Counted from the stretch's first letter, positions 41,821-51,172 are shown. The stretch is 64,000 nucleotides of DNA from Actinoplanes italicus (GCF_003001815.1 NZ_PVMZ01000022.1:150853-214852), one strand, 5' to 3'. Numbers and translations are program-made. Notes: generated by a model not told the origin, from the letters alone.

Positions 41821-43019
41821 CGGAACTCGATGACATCGCCGGTGAGCGGGTACCGCCCGGTCCGGTCCGGTGCGGGCGGGGCGGCCACCCGTACCGGCGC
41901 CTCCGGTTCGCTGTCCAGGCCGGCGATCCGGTTCTGGATCCGGAAGTGGTCGAAGGTGTACGGAACACTGTCGCCGGCCACGCCCAACGGCAGGCCCGGG
42001 CTGTCGACCACGTGGAAGTGCAGGTGCGCTTCGGTCGAGTTGCCGGAGTTGCCGACCAGGCCGAGTGCCTGCCCACGGGTGAGCCGGTCCCCCGGCTTGA
42101 CCCGCACGCTGCCGGCCTGCATGTGGGCGTACAGCGCGTACGCCCCGCCGCCGAGGTCCTGGATCACGAAGTTGCCGGTCAGGTCCCCGGGTCCCGTGCG
42201 GGGCGGCAGCTTCTGCGGCGTGTTCGCGCGCACCCCGTCCCGCATCGCCAGCACCTTGCCGTCGGCCACCGCCCTGACGCCCTCGCCGAAGATGAAGTAG
42301 TTCTCGTTGCGGTCCTGGTCGCCGGTGTAACTGCCCACACCGCCGTCGGTCTGGACGAAGTCGATCGCGTACCGCTGGGCCGCGAAGGTGTGGCCGTCGA
42401 ACTCCATGAGGGCCAGGCGGTGCACGAACGGCGGCCGGCAGCATCCGTACACGGCGAAACCGTCGCCCCGCAGCGGTGGGCTGAGGCGCAGGGGTTCGCG
42501 CCGGTCGACTTCTGTCGCAGCGCCACGCACGGTCCGCTCGGCGGCTCCGGACACCTCGAAGCGGTGGCTCAGCCGGGCCGGCACCCGGGCACCGGCCGCC
42601 ACCGTGACGTCGAGCAGCAGCGAACCGGACTTGCCGGGTGCCAGCGTCCGGCTGAACGTGCGCGCCTCGGGGTCCAGCAGGACCCGTTCGATCGCGCGGG
42701 AGTCGTAGACGGCGACGGGCTCAGTGCGGTCCGGCTCCTGCACTTCCACCCGGTCCAGGTGTACGGGGTCGGCGGAGACGTTGCGCAGCACGACCTCGTA
42801 GACCAGATGCGTCCGATCGTCGCTTCCGGGCACCGGCCTCGGCGCCGCCAGCACCCCGGTCTCCAGGATCTCAACCCCCGCGGGTCCGGCGGTACGGGCG
42901 GTCGCCGGCACACCGGCGGCCGCCAGGAGCAACGCCGCTCCCCCGGCGACGATGGCGACGATTCTCCGGTACGCGCCCGGCCGAGCCGCTCCGGACGTTA
43001 CCGGCGAACATCGCGACAT
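41817..43019 (-). CDS. Secreted M23 (LytM-like) peptidase
   Basis: A 400-residue exported protein: signal peptide (IVAIVAGGAALLLAAAGVPATA), an immunoglobulin-like middle of about 150 residues (HLVYEVVLRNVSADPVHL), then an M23 metallopeptidase domain (QRYAIDFVQTDG, LYAHMQAGSVRVKPGDRL, ending AHLHFHVVD with the HxH zinc ligands). Such enzymes cut peptidoglycan cross-links or other proteins. It lies between two oxidoreductase genes and is translationally coupled to the hydroxylase, an unusual pairing. Confidence 0.88.
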   Translation of the reverse strand: MSRCSPVTSGAARPGAYRRIVAIVAGGAALLLAAAGVPATARTAGPAGVEILETGVLAAPRPVPGSDDRTHLVYEVVLRNVSADPVHLDRVEVQEPDRTEPVAVYDSRAIERVLLDPEARTFSRTLAPGKSGSLLLDVTVAAGARVPARLSHRFEVSGAAERTVRGAATEVDRREPLRLSPPLRGDGFAVYGCCRPPFVHRLALMEFDGHTFAAQRYAIDFVQTDGGVGSYTGDQDRNENYFIFGEGVRAVADGKVLAMRDGVRANTPQKLPPRTGPGDLTGNFVIQDLGGGAYALYAHMQAGSVRVKPGDRLTRGQALGLVGNSGNSTEAHLHFHVVDSPGLPLGVAGDSVPYTFDHFRIQNRIAGLDSEPEAPVRVAAPPAPDRTGRYPLTGDVIEFR

Positions 43020-43072
43020 CGTGGCTCCCCCGCTGCTGGACTGCTCCTGATGCTGCTACCTGCCGCCCTCCT

Positions 43073-44518
43073 TCACAGGCTGTTCGGCGAACCCGGGACT
43101 TCGCGCTCGGCGCTGGTCGCGGGCGGGATGTTGTGGTTGATGCGGAACAGGTTCGCCGGGTCCCATCGGCGCTTGATGCCGGCCAGCCTCTCGTAGGCCT
43201 CCGGGGCGTACGCGAGTGCGGCCGTCTGCGGATCGGCGTCGGCGGCGAACATGAAGTTCAGGTACCGGCGACCGGTCGACCAGGGTGCGAGGGCGTCGAT
43301 CAGGCGCTGCTCGTAGGCGTGCAGGGCGGCGGCGTCCGGCGGGCCGCCGGCAGCCACGAGGAACACGTTGTAGAGGGTCTCGTCGCGGTTGCCGACGGCG
43401 TTCGGCACCTCCGGGGCACGGCTGAGGGCTCCGCCCATGTGCCGCACCTCGGCCAGGACCAGCGGCGACTCGGCGCCGGGACCGGCGTACCGCAGGATCG
43501 TGTCGACCGCCTCGGCGGGCAGCTCACGCAGCAGCGCCGCGTGCTCGTAGAGCGGCAGCGGATCGACCGGGTCGTTGTGCACGGCGGCGACCGCCGCGTA
43601 CGGCATCGGCCCTACCGCATCGATGATCGGAGCACCCAGGTCCCGGAACGGCTGGACCAGGACCGCGCCGTCGGACGGGCCGCCCAGGTAGGCGACGCGC
43701 AGGTGGGCGACGAGGCGGTCGCGCAGCGGCTCCGGCACGAACGGTGCCGCCGGCAGGTGCAGCAGGCCGACGGAGGCCGACATCTCCTCCGGAAGGTCCT
43801 TGGTCCATTCCCGGAACAGGTGCAGCACCTCGCCGGCCAGCTCGCCCGGGAAGAAGATGCCACCGCCGTAGAACGCTTTGATCGGGAAGACGGTGAACTC
43901 GATGGCGACGACGACACCGAAGTTGCCCTTCGCGCCCCGCAGCGCCCAGAAAAGGTCCGGCTCGCTGTCGGCGGTGACATGGCGCACCTCGCCGTCGGGG
44001 GTCACCACGTCGAGCGCGGTCACGTGGTCGGCGGCGTAACCGTACTTCCGGCCGAACGGGCCCAGGCCGCCGCCTAGGGTGTAGCCGACCACGGTCACGG
44101 TCGGTGATGATCCGTTGAGTCCCGCCACACCGAGCTTGCCGGCCTGCTCCACGAACTCGCCCCACCGCACCCCGGCCTCGACGCGGGCCGTCATGGCGTC
44201 CTCGTCGATGGTCAGGCCGGTCAGCCGGCGCGTGGTGATCAGCACCGCGCCGTCCGACGACACGGAGGTGCCGTGCCCGGCGCCGAGCACCGCGACCGGC
44301 AGGTCGTTGGCGGCCGCGAAGCGTACGGCGGCCTGAACGTCGGCGGCGCTGGTGACGCCCACGACGACTGCCGGGGTGTGCACCACGGTGAGGTTGTAGG
44401 TGGGGATCTCGCCGGCGTATCCCTCGTCACCCGGCACGAGGACGGGACCGGCGACGGTCGCCCGCAGGGCGGCGAGGCCGGACGCGGAAGGGAAGCCGGG
44501 GGTCTGCGGTGCGCTCAC
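43073..44518 (-). CDS. Berberine-bridge-type FAD-linked oxidoreductase
   Basis: A 481-residue PCMH-type flavoprotein. The FAD domain includes AVLGAGHGTSVSSDGAVLIT, with the His that can bind FAD covalently, and VVGYTLGGGLGPFGRKYGYA. The usual second anchor Cys is absent, so attachment is single at most. The C-terminal BBE motif RYLNFMFAADADP and FRINHNIPP closes the protein. No signal peptide. GTG 44518 fits the family start. It is the first gene of the minus-strand BBE-M23-hydroxylase operon and divergent from the SARP regulator gene. Confidence 0.88.
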   Translation of the reverse strand: MSAPQTPGFPSASGLAALRATVAGPVLVPGDEGYAGEIPTYNLTVVHTPAVVVGVTSAADVQAAVRFAAANDLPVAVLGAGHGTSVSSDGAVLITTRRLTGLTIDEDAMTARVEAGVRWGEFVEQAGKLGVAGLNGSSPTVTVVGYTLGGGLGPFGRKYGYAADHVTALDVVTPDGEVRHVTADSEPDLFWALRGAKGNFGVVVAIEFTVFPIKAFYGGGIFFPGELAGEVLHLFREWTKDLPEEMSASVGLLHLPAAPFVPEPLRDRLVAHLRVAYLGGPSDGAVLVQPFRDLGAPIIDAVGPMPYAAVAAVHNDPVDPLPLYEHAALLRELPAEAVDTILRYAGPGAESPLVLAEVRHMGGALSRAPEVPNAVGNRDETLYNVFLVAAGGPPDAAALHAYEQRLIDALAPWSTGRRYLNFMFAADADPQTAALAYAPEAYERLAGIKRRWDPANLFRINHNIPPATSAEREVPGSPNSL

Positions 44519-44547
44519 GAGGAACGGCCTTTCTCTACAGTCTTCGT

Positions 44548-44565
44548 GGCCGGCGATCGCCGGCC
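44548..44565. promoter_or_regulatory. Perfect 18-bp palindrome in the divergent promoter
   Basis: GGCCGGCGATCGCCGGCC reads the same on both strands. It lies 29 bp upstream of the oxidoreductase start, inside the region shared with the SARP gene. Candidate operator or attenuating hairpin. Confidence 0.45.
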
Positions 44566-44580
44566 GGACCCATTCAGCCG

Positions 44581-44592
44581 TGACGTACGTCA
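44581..44592. promoter_or_regulatory. Perfect 12-bp palindrome in the divergent promoter
   Basis: TGACGTACGTCA, 16 bp from the first palindrome and about 70 bp before the SARP start. Candidate operator for a dimeric regulator. Confidence 0.45.
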
Positions 44593-44658
44593 ACGAAGCG
44601 TTGGCGAAAGGTAGACGCCCAGTTCAGTAGGGTGGCCAGGACGGACGGGGGAAGTCGA

Positions 44659-46545
44659 ATGACGTCGATGACGAGCCGGCCGGCACGTATCTCGGTGCTC
44701 GGCCCGGTACGTGCCTGGGACGGCGAGCAGGAACTCGATCTCGGTACTCCGCAGCAACGCACCGTCCTGGCCGTCCTGGCCCTGCGACAGGGCCGGCAGG
44801 CCACCCTGGAGGAGCTGACCGACGCGGTCTGGGGTGACGACCCGCCGCGGACCAGTGCGCTGACCTTGCGCACCTATGTGTCCCGGCTACGGCAGGTTCT
44901 CGGGGACGAAGCCATCGTGACCGTCAGTGGTGGCTACCTGTTGCGGCGGGAAACCGGGACTCTCGACTTGACCGACTTCACCGCCGCGGTGGCCCGGGCC
45001 CGGACGGCACGAGCGGCCCGCGACCACAGTACGGCGGCTCAGGCTCTGCACGAAGCCGAGGGCCTCTGGCAGGGCCCCGCGCTGGCCGACGTCCCGGGTT
45101 CGTACGCCCAGGCCCAGCGGGTGCGCCTCGAGCGGGAGCGGCGGGCGGCCACCCAGGAACGCCTGGCCCTCGACATCGGATCGGGCCGGGCCGGCACCGC
45201 GGTCACCGAGTTGAGCGCGCTGACCGAGGAGCATCCCCTCGACGAGGGTCTGAGTGGCCTGCTGATGCTCGGGCTGTACCGGACCGGCCGGCAGGCGCTG
45301 GCCGTCGCCGAGTATCAGCGCCTCCGGGAACTGCTCGCCGACGAGCTGGGGCTCGACCCCGGCGCGGCACTACGTGACGTCTACCGGCAGATCCTCGACG
45401 GTGAGCCGGCGCCCGCCCCGGTCGCTCCGGTGTGGGAGACGGCCGGCACGCACCGGGGCGCGGTGGCACCGGAGCAGCTACCGGCCGGGATCCGGGATTT
45501 CGTGGGACGAACGGAGTTGATCGACCGGCTCCGCGGATCGCTCACCGCGGCGGGGGTCAGCGCACCGGTCGTCGGCCTGACCGGGCTCGGCGGCATGGGG
45601 ACCAGCAGCCTGGCCGTCCACCTCGCCCACCGGATCCGGGCCGGGTTCCCGGACGGGCAGCTCTACGCCGACCTGCGCGACGACGACGGCGGCCCGGTGG
45701 GGGCGGCGGCGGTTCTGGCCGGATTCCTGCGGGCGTTCGGCGTGCCGCCCGCGGACGTCCCGGACGATCTGGCCGAGCGAGCCGCGCTGTGGCGAACCGT
45801 CTCGTGCGGCCGCCGCCTGCTCCTCGTGCTCGACCATGCGATGACACCGGAGCAGTTGCGGCCGCTGCTGCCGACCGGAACCGGCAGCGCCGCGATCGTC
45901 ACCGGCAGCCGCCGCCTCGCCGGCATGCCGCAGATCCGGTGGACCTCCCTGCCCGCGTTCGAGCCGGAGGAGTCCGTCGAGCTGTTCCGCCGGGTCGCCG
46001 GACGATCCCGCGTCGACGCCGAGTACGACGCCGCGCTGCGGTTCGCCGGCGCGTGTTCTCATCTGCCACTGGCGGTACGCCTCGGCGCCGAGCGGCTCGC
46101 GGCCCGGCCCACCTGGTCCGTCGCGTCGATCGGCGACAGGCTGCGGGTGGAGATGCGCCAGCCGGTCGCGCTGCACGAGGACTGCATCCGGGTCGAAGCC
46201 CCGTTCGAACGAGACCTGGAGGCTCTGCGCGCCGTCGACCCGCCGGCGGCTGTCGCTTTCGGGCTGGTCGCTCTTGCGGACGATGACGAGATCACCGTCG
46301 GTACCGCCGCCCGGCTGCTGGATCTGCCCGACACCGAGGCCGAACGGGTGATGGAGTCGCTGACCGACGCCCACCTGATCGAGGCCACCGGCTATCAGCG
46401 GTACCGCTACCTGGAAATCGTGCGATGGTTCGCCCGCCGCAAGGCGATCGCGGCGCACTCCGCCGAGTTCCGGCGGGCCGTACTGGCCAGGCTCGGCAAG
46501 CCCGTGCCAGCAGAACTGCCGACACGCAGCCTGCGAGCCGTCTGA
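44659..46545 (+). CDS. AfsR/SARP-type regulator with degenerate NTPase domain
   Basis: A 628-residue regulator. It has an OmpR-like winged helix (about 10-95: GTPQQRTVLAVLALRQGRQA, SALTLRTYVSRLRQVLG), a bacterial transcriptional activation domain with TPR-like helices (about 100-245: GLYRTGRQALAVAEYQRLRE), then an NB-ARC-type domain. Its P-loop reads GLGGMGTSSLA with Thr where Lys is expected, and the Walker B end is LLLVLDHA instead of LDD, so ATP hydrolysis is doubtful. ATG 44659 has GGGGGAAG upstream. SARPs switch on secondary metabolism genes; the divergent oxidoreductase operon is the obvious target. Confidence 0.9.
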   Translation: MTSMTSRPARISVLGPVRAWDGEQELDLGTPQQRTVLAVLALRQGRQATLEELTDAVWGDDPPRTSALTLRTYVSRLRQVLGDEAIVTVSGGYLLRRETGTLDLTDFTAAVARARTARAARDHSTAAQALHEAEGLWQGPALADVPGSYAQAQRVRLERERRAATQERLALDIGSGRAGTAVTELSALTEEHPLDEGLSGLLMLGLYRTGRQALAVAEYQRLRELLADELGLDPGAALRDVYRQILDGEPAPAPVAPVWETAGTHRGAVAPEQLPAGIRDFVGRTELIDRLRGSLTAAGVSAPVVGLTGLGGMGTSSLAVHLAHRIRAGFPDGQLYADLRDDDGGPVGAAAVLAGFLRAFGVPPADVPDDLAERAALWRTVSCGRRLLLVLDHAMTPEQLRPLLPTGTGSAAIVTGSRRLAGMPQIRWTSLPAFEPEESVELFRRVAGRSRVDAEYDAALRFAGACSHLPLAVRLGAERLAARPTWSVASIGDRLRVEMRQPVALHEDCIRVEAPFERDLEALRAVDPPAAVAFGLVALADDDEITVGTAARLLDLPDTEAERVMESLTDAHLIEATGYQRYRYLEIVRWFARRKAIAAHSAEFRRAVLARLGKPVPAELPTRSLRAV

Positions 46546-46675
46546 CGACGCGTCCCGGGATCCATCCGGCACTGGTAACCGAGCGTTCGCCCTGATTCTC
46601 TGGCTCCTCGTGGCCGGCCGGGGCCATGGCGCGACGTCCTCACCCACTACGGGCCTCGCGCCAGGGAATCCGTTA

Positions 46676-49252
46676 CTACCGTCGCGGCCCTCTCGACTGT
46701 TCAGGCGCCGTGGCGAGCAGCTGCCGCAGGACGTACGGCATGATGCCGCCGTGCCGGTAGTACTCGGCTTCCCGGGCGGTGTCCAGGCGTACCGTCGCGG
46801 TGAAATTGATGGTGCCGGCGGTGACCGTGACCGCCGGGCCGGAGGCCGACCTCGTGATGTCGTATCGTTCCCGGCCGGTCAGTCCGAGGCTGTCGGCGGA
46901 CTCGCCGGGCGGGAACTGCAGCGGCAGGATGCCCATGCCGACCAGATTCGACCGGTGGATCCGCTCGTACGACTCCGCGATGACCGCCCGGACGCCGAGC
47001 AGAGCAGGCCCTTTGGCCGCCCAGTCCCGCGACGAGCCGGTCCCGTAGTCCTTGCCGGCGAGCACGATCAACGGCGTCGCGCTCTGCCGGTAGGCCATCG
47101 CCGCGTCGTAGACCGGGATGACCGCGTCCTGCCCGGCGAGCCGCGTGAACCCGCCCTCGGTACCCGGCACGAGCTGGTTGCGCAGCCGCACGTTGGCGAA
47201 CGTGCCCCGCATCATGACCTCGTGGTTGCCGCGCCGCGACGCGTACGTGTTGATCTCGAACGGTGCGACGCCGAGTTCGGTCAGGTAGCGGCCGGCCGGA
47301 GTATGCAGCGGGATCGCGCCGGCCGGGCAGATGTGGTCGGTGGTGATCGAGTCGCCGAGTTTCACCAGCACCCGCGCGTCCCGGAGCTCGGGCCGCTCTC
47401 CCGGCGACGGAGTCATGGCGTCGAAGTACGGTGGCCGCCGCAGGTAGGCGGACGTCTCGTCCCAGGTGAACGTCGCCCCGTGCGGGATGTCGAGTGCCTG
47501 CCAGCGGCTGTCGCCGGTGAAGACGTCAGCGTAGACGTCGGTGAACATCCGCGGCGTGATGCTCGACTCGACGACGTCCTGCACTTCGCGCGGACTGGGC
47601 CAGATGTCGCGCAGGTGCACCGGTTCGCCGTCGGAGCCGGTGCCGAGCGGTTCGGTGGTCAGGTCGAGGTCCATCGTCCCGGCGATGGCGTAGGCGACGA
47701 CCAGCGGCGGTGAGGCGAGGTAGTTCATGCGCACGTCGGGGTTGATCCGGCCGTCGAAGTTGCGGTTGCCCGAGAGTACGGACACCACGCTGATGTCGTG
47801 CTCGCGGACGGCCGCGGCGACCTCGGGAATCAGCGGGCCGGACGCGCCGATGCAGGTCATGCAGCCGTACCCGGTCAGGTGGAACCCGAGCTTCTCCAAT
47901 GCCGACGTGAGCCCGGCCTGGTCGTAGTAGCTGGTCACCACCCGCGAGCCGGGCGACAGGGTGGTTTTCACCCACGGCTTGCTGCGCAGCCCACGGGCCA
48001 CCGCGTTGCGGGCGAGCAGCCCGGCGGCGACCATCACGGCAGGGTTCGAGGTGTTGGTGCAGGAGGTGATCGCAGCGATCGCCACGTGACCGTGTTCGAT
48101 CACCGACGACACGGGCGGCAGGTCGCGGGCGGTCTCCCGGAAGGCGGCCTTCGCGGCGCTGAGAGCGAGGCGGTCCTGGGGGCGGCGGGGCCCGGCGAGA
48201 GACTGTTCGACCACACCCAGATCAAGATCGACCACTTGGCTGTACGAGACCACGCGCTCCGGATCGTGCCAGAGGCCCTGCTCCTTGGCGTACGCCTCGA
48301 CGAGCGCCACATGACGCGGCGTGCGCCCCGTGAACCGCAGGTATCGCAGGGTCTCGTCGTCGATCGGGAAGTAGGCGCACGTCGACCCGAACTCGGGTGC
48401 CATGTTCGCGATGGTGGCCCGGTCGGCGAGCGTGACCCCGTTGACGCCCGGGCCGGAGAACTCGACGAACCTGCCGACCACCCCGTGCCGGCGCAGCAGC
48501 TCGGTGATCGTCAGAACCAGGTCGGTGGCCGTGGCGCCGTCGGGCAGACGCCCGTGCAGTCGGACCCCGACGACCTCGGGCAGCGGGATCGACAGCGACT
48601 GGCCGAGCATGACAGCCTCGGCCTCGATGCCGCCGATCCCCCACCCGAGCACCCCGAGCCCGTTGACCATGGTGGTGTGCGAGTCGGTGCCCAGGCACAC
48701 GTCCGGGAACGCCTGGCCGTTCTCGGCGGTGACGACCCTGGCCAGGTGTTCGACGTTGACCTGGTGCATGATCCCGGTGCCGGGCGGGACGACGGCGAAG
48801 TTGCGCAGGTTCTGCTGTCCCCACCGCAGGAACCGGTAGCGCTCGGCGTTGCGGCCGTACTCGATCTCGACGTTGCGTTCCCGAGCCTCGGCCGTGCCGA
48901 ACACGTCGGCGATCACCGAGTGGTCGATCACCAGCTCGGCCGGGATCAGCGGGTTGACCCGCCCGGGGTCACCGCCGAGGTCCCGGATCGCGTCGCGCAT
49001 CGCGGCCAGGTCGACCAGGGTCGGCACCCCGTTGGTGTCGTGCAGGAACGCCCGCGACGGATGCAGGTCGACCGCCGTGCCGGGCCGCGGTGTGCCGTCC
49101 CACTGCGTCAGTGCCGCGACCTGGTCGTCGTAACCGTGGCGGATCAGGTTCTCCAGCAGGATCCGCAGGCTGTAGGGCAGCTCCTCGGGCGCGAGGTCAC
49201 CGATGCGGTGAATGCGGTAGGAGTCGTCGCCGACACGCAGGGAGGTGATCAT
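46676..49252 (-). CDS. Aconitase-family hydratase (858 residues)
   Basis: Full aconitase A fold with the [4Fe-4S] ligands in AITSCTNTSNP and GYGCMTCIGASG and the swivel domain (VLAGKDYGTGSSRDWAAKG). At 858 residues it is shorter than the roughly 930-940-residue housekeeping aconitase of actinomycetes and nearer the length of AcnD-type 2-methylcitrate dehydratases or plain AcnA. ATG 49252 overlaps the ABM gene stop by 4 bp (ATGA). As the last gene of a sugar-acid-type operon it is probably a paralogue acting on a pathway intermediate rather than the main TCA enzyme (inference). Confidence 0.85.
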   Translation of the reverse strand: MITSLRVGDDSYRIHRIGDLAPEELPYSLRILLENLIRHGYDDQVAALTQWDGTPRPGTAVDLHPSRAFLHDTNGVPTLVDLAAMRDAIRDLGGDPGRVNPLIPAELVIDHSVIADVFGTAEARERNVEIEYGRNAERYRFLRWGQQNLRNFAVVPPGTGIMHQVNVEHLARVVTAENGQAFPDVCLGTDSHTTMVNGLGVLGWGIGGIEAEAVMLGQSLSIPLPEVVGVRLHGRLPDGATATDLVLTITELLRRHGVVGRFVEFSGPGVNGVTLADRATIANMAPEFGSTCAYFPIDDETLRYLRFTGRTPRHVALVEAYAKEQGLWHDPERVVSYSQVVDLDLGVVEQSLAGPRRPQDRLALSAAKAAFRETARDLPPVSSVIEHGHVAIAAITSCTNTSNPAVMVAAGLLARNAVARGLRSKPWVKTTLSPGSRVVTSYYDQAGLTSALEKLGFHLTGYGCMTCIGASGPLIPEVAAAVREHDISVVSVLSGNRNFDGRINPDVRMNYLASPPLVVAYAIAGTMDLDLTTEPLGTGSDGEPVHLRDIWPSPREVQDVVESSITPRMFTDVYADVFTGDSRWQALDIPHGATFTWDETSAYLRRPPYFDAMTPSPGERPELRDARVLVKLGDSITTDHICPAGAIPLHTPAGRYLTELGVAPFEINTYASRRGNHEVMMRGTFANVRLRNQLVPGTEGGFTRLAGQDAVIPVYDAAMAYRQSATPLIVLAGKDYGTGSSRDWAAKGPALLGVRAVIAESYERIHRSNLVGMGILPLQFPPGESADSLGLTGRERYDITRSASGPAVTVTAGTINFTATVRLDTAREAEYYRHGGIMPYVLRQLLATAPEQSRGPRR

Positions 49253-49554
49253 CGCTGCTCCGCGGGGAGGATCGGGGTCGCGTAGAGGTTGGACTTGGCG
49301 AGCACGCACCGGTCGACGACTTTCAGCCAGTCGGCGTAGTGTGGCGCTTCCCGATGTGCCCGGTAGAACGCCTGCTCGCCGGTGTAGATCTCGTGCAGCA
49401 GGAACCGGTGAGGCTGGTCGTCGACCCGGTGGACGTCGAAGCGCAGGCAGCCGGGCTCGTCGCGCAGTGAGGCCCGCGCGTTGGCGGTGATGCCTTCCAG
49501 GAACTCGCCGACGCGGTCGGGCCGCACGTCGACGGTGACGATCACGGTGAACAT
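49249..49554 (-). CDS. ABM-domain protein (putative quinol monooxygenase, YgiN/LsrG-like)
   Basis: A 101-residue dimeric ferredoxin-like-fold protein: MFTVIVTVDVRPDRVGEFLE start, EPGCLRFDVHR and the FLLHEIYTGEQAFYRAH segment typical of antibiotic-biosynthesis-monooxygenase domains. Some relatives (LsrG) are isomerases in sugar-phosphate catabolism, which would suit this operon better than quinol oxidation. Its start shares one base with the dehydrogenase stop (TGATG), so translation is coupled. Confidence 0.85.
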   Translation of the reverse strand: MFTVIVTVDVRPDRVGEFLEGITANARASLRDEPGCLRFDVHRVDDQPHRFLLHEIYTGEQAFYRAHREAPHYADWLKVVDRCVLAKSNLYATPILPAEQR

Positions 49555-50555
49555 CAGTCGAAGTCCACCCCGCACTCGTGCGCGAGGGCCCGCAGATCCT
49601 CGAGGGTCTTGGGCGTCAGGGTCACGATGTCGCGGCGGTTCTCCGGCTCGCCGGGGTAGAAGATCTCGGTGGCGTTGCGGGCGAGCGGCACCCGTTTGGT
49701 CACGTCGATGAGGTCGTCAAGGCGCTGCCCGAACGCCGCCGGGTCGGCGAAGGCGCCGACGCGCAGCGCGATGACCAGGTGGCCGCAGCCGCTGCGCTGG
49801 TCGGGGACGTAGGGGCCGGCCACGTCACCGGCGTACGAGCTGCCGGTCAGGACACCGGAGAGGACGTCCATCATGAACGAGATCGCGTAGCCCTTGTGTC
49901 CGGACATCGGAGCGAGGACGCCGTCGATGGCGGCTTGCGGGTCGGTGGTCGGCAGGCCGTCGGCGTCGACCGCCCAGCCGTCGGGGATCGGCTCGCCGCG
50001 TTCCCGGGCGGCGTAGATCTTGCCGCGGGCGACACTGGTGTTGGCGATGTCCAGCACGACGTGCCCGTCGGGACGGGGCGCGGCGATCGACCAGGGGTTC
50101 GCGCCGACGATCTTCTCCCGGCCGCCGGTCGGGGCCATCGCGGGGCTGCCGTTGGTGGTGAGAATGCCGATGCAGCCGGCGTCGGCCATGATCCGTGTCC
50201 AGTAGGCGGCGGTGCCGAAGTGGTTGCTGTTGCGGACCGCGACAGCCGCCACCCCATGATCGCCGGCTCGGGCGACCGCTTCCCGGCAGGCCTGGTGGGT
50301 GATGACCTGGCCGATGCCGTCGTCGCCGTCGATGACGGCGGTCGCGCCGCCGTCCACGACGGTTCGGGGCCGCGTGACCGCTCGCATCGCTCCGGACCGG
50401 ATGCGGGCGACGTACCAGGGCAGCCGGAGCATGCCGTGCGAGGGATGGCCCCAGCGGTCCGCCGTGGCCAGGCTGTCGCTGACAAGCCGGGCGTCGGGTT
50501 CGGGGACACCCACCGACTGGAGGATCCGGGTTCCCAGGTCGATCAGGTCGGTCAT
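49554..50555 (-). CDS. LDH2/malate dehydrogenase-family oxidoreductase
   Basis: A 333-residue NAD(P)-dependent dehydrogenase of the YlbC/LDH2 family, distinct from classical Rossmann dehydrogenases. It has ADRWGHPSHGMLRLPWYVAR with the catalytic His, VRNSNHFGTAAYW, TTNGSPAMAPTGG and SGHKGYAISFMMDVLSG. Family members reduce or oxidise 2-oxo/2-hydroxy acids such as ureidoglycolate, malate or sulfolactate. Here it probably oxidises the 2-hydroxyl of the sugar acid. ATG 50555 overlaps the aldolase stop by 4 bp. Confidence 0.9.
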   Translation of the reverse strand: MTDLIDLGTRILQSVGVPEPDARLVSDSLATADRWGHPSHGMLRLPWYVARIRSGAMRAVTRPRTVVDGGATAVIDGDDGIGQVITHQACREAVARAGDHGVAAVAVRNSNHFGTAAYWTRIMADAGCIGILTTNGSPAMAPTGGREKIVGANPWSIAAPRPDGHVVLDIANTSVARGKIYAARERGEPIPDGWAVDADGLPTTDPQAAIDGVLAPMSGHKGYAISFMMDVLSGVLTGSSYAGDVAGPYVPDQRSGCGHLVIALRVGAFADPAAFGQRLDDLIDVTKRVPLARNATEIFYPGEPENRRDIVTLTPKTLEDLRALAHECGVDFD

Positions 50556-51172
50556 CGGGTTGCTCCCAGCGCGGTTACCTGCTCGGCGGTCAGTGGCCTG
50601 GTCCGGTGTCCCTGGAGCAGCAGGAACAGCCGGGCGGTCTCCTCGAGTTCCTCGACGGCATCGGCGGCTGCGGCCAGGTCGGCTCCGGCGACGACCGGAC
50701 CGTGGTTGGCCAGCAGGAACGCGTGGTGATCGCGGGCGACGTGCTCGGCGGTCTCGCGGAGCGAGGAGTCGCCGGGCGCGTGGTACGGCAGCAGCGGCAG
50801 CCGTCCGACCCGCATCACGTAGTAGGCGGTCAGCGGCGGCAGTGCGGCGGCGGAGTCGAGCCCGTCAAGGCAGGAGACGGCGACCGAGTAGGTGCTGTGC
50901 AGGTGGATGACCGCGCCCGCGCCGGGCCGTGACCGGTAGACGGCCGCGTGCAGGAAGCCCTCCTTCGACGGTTTCGGCCCGTCGACGTGGGTGCCGTCGA
51001 GGTCGATGACCGACAGCGCGTCCGGGTCGAGGGAGCCGAGGCTCGCGCCGGTCGGCGTCAGCAGGATGCGGTCGCTGGCGCGGACGCTGATGTTGCCGGT
51101 GCGGCCGAAGGTCAGCCGGCGGGTGAAGAACGAGGCGCCGAGGTCGGCGATCTGCTGCCGGATGTCGCTCAT
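50552..51172 (-). CDS. Class II aldolase/adducin-type protein, OtnC-like
   Basis: A 206-residue zinc-dependent aldolase or decarboxylase: TGNISVRASDRILLTPTGAS at the N-terminus, the zinc ligands in VIHLHSTYSV and a further His in LLANHGPVV, and a KPSKEGFLHAAVYR segment. In threonate and erythronate pathways OtnC decarboxylates 3-oxo-tetronate 4-phosphate to dihydroxyacetone phosphate, and its gene stands beside that of the kinase OtnK, as here. The ATG at 51172 shares a base with the kinase stop (TGATG). Confidence 0.88.
   Translation of the reverse strand: MSDIRQQIADLGASFFTRRLTFGRTGNISVRASDRILLTPTGASLGSLDPDALSVIDLDGTHVDGPKPSKEGFLHAAVYRSRPGAGAVIHLHSTYSVAVSCLDGLDSAAALPPLTAYYVMRVGRLPLLPYHAPGDSSLRETAEHVARDHHAFLLANHGPVVAGADLAAAADAVEELEETARLFLLLQGHRTRPLTAEQVTALGATR

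Noticed and set aside
47798..49285. A 495-residue open frame antisense to the aconitase
   Set aside because: No domain; a shadow of the third codon position bias in a strongly conserved gene.
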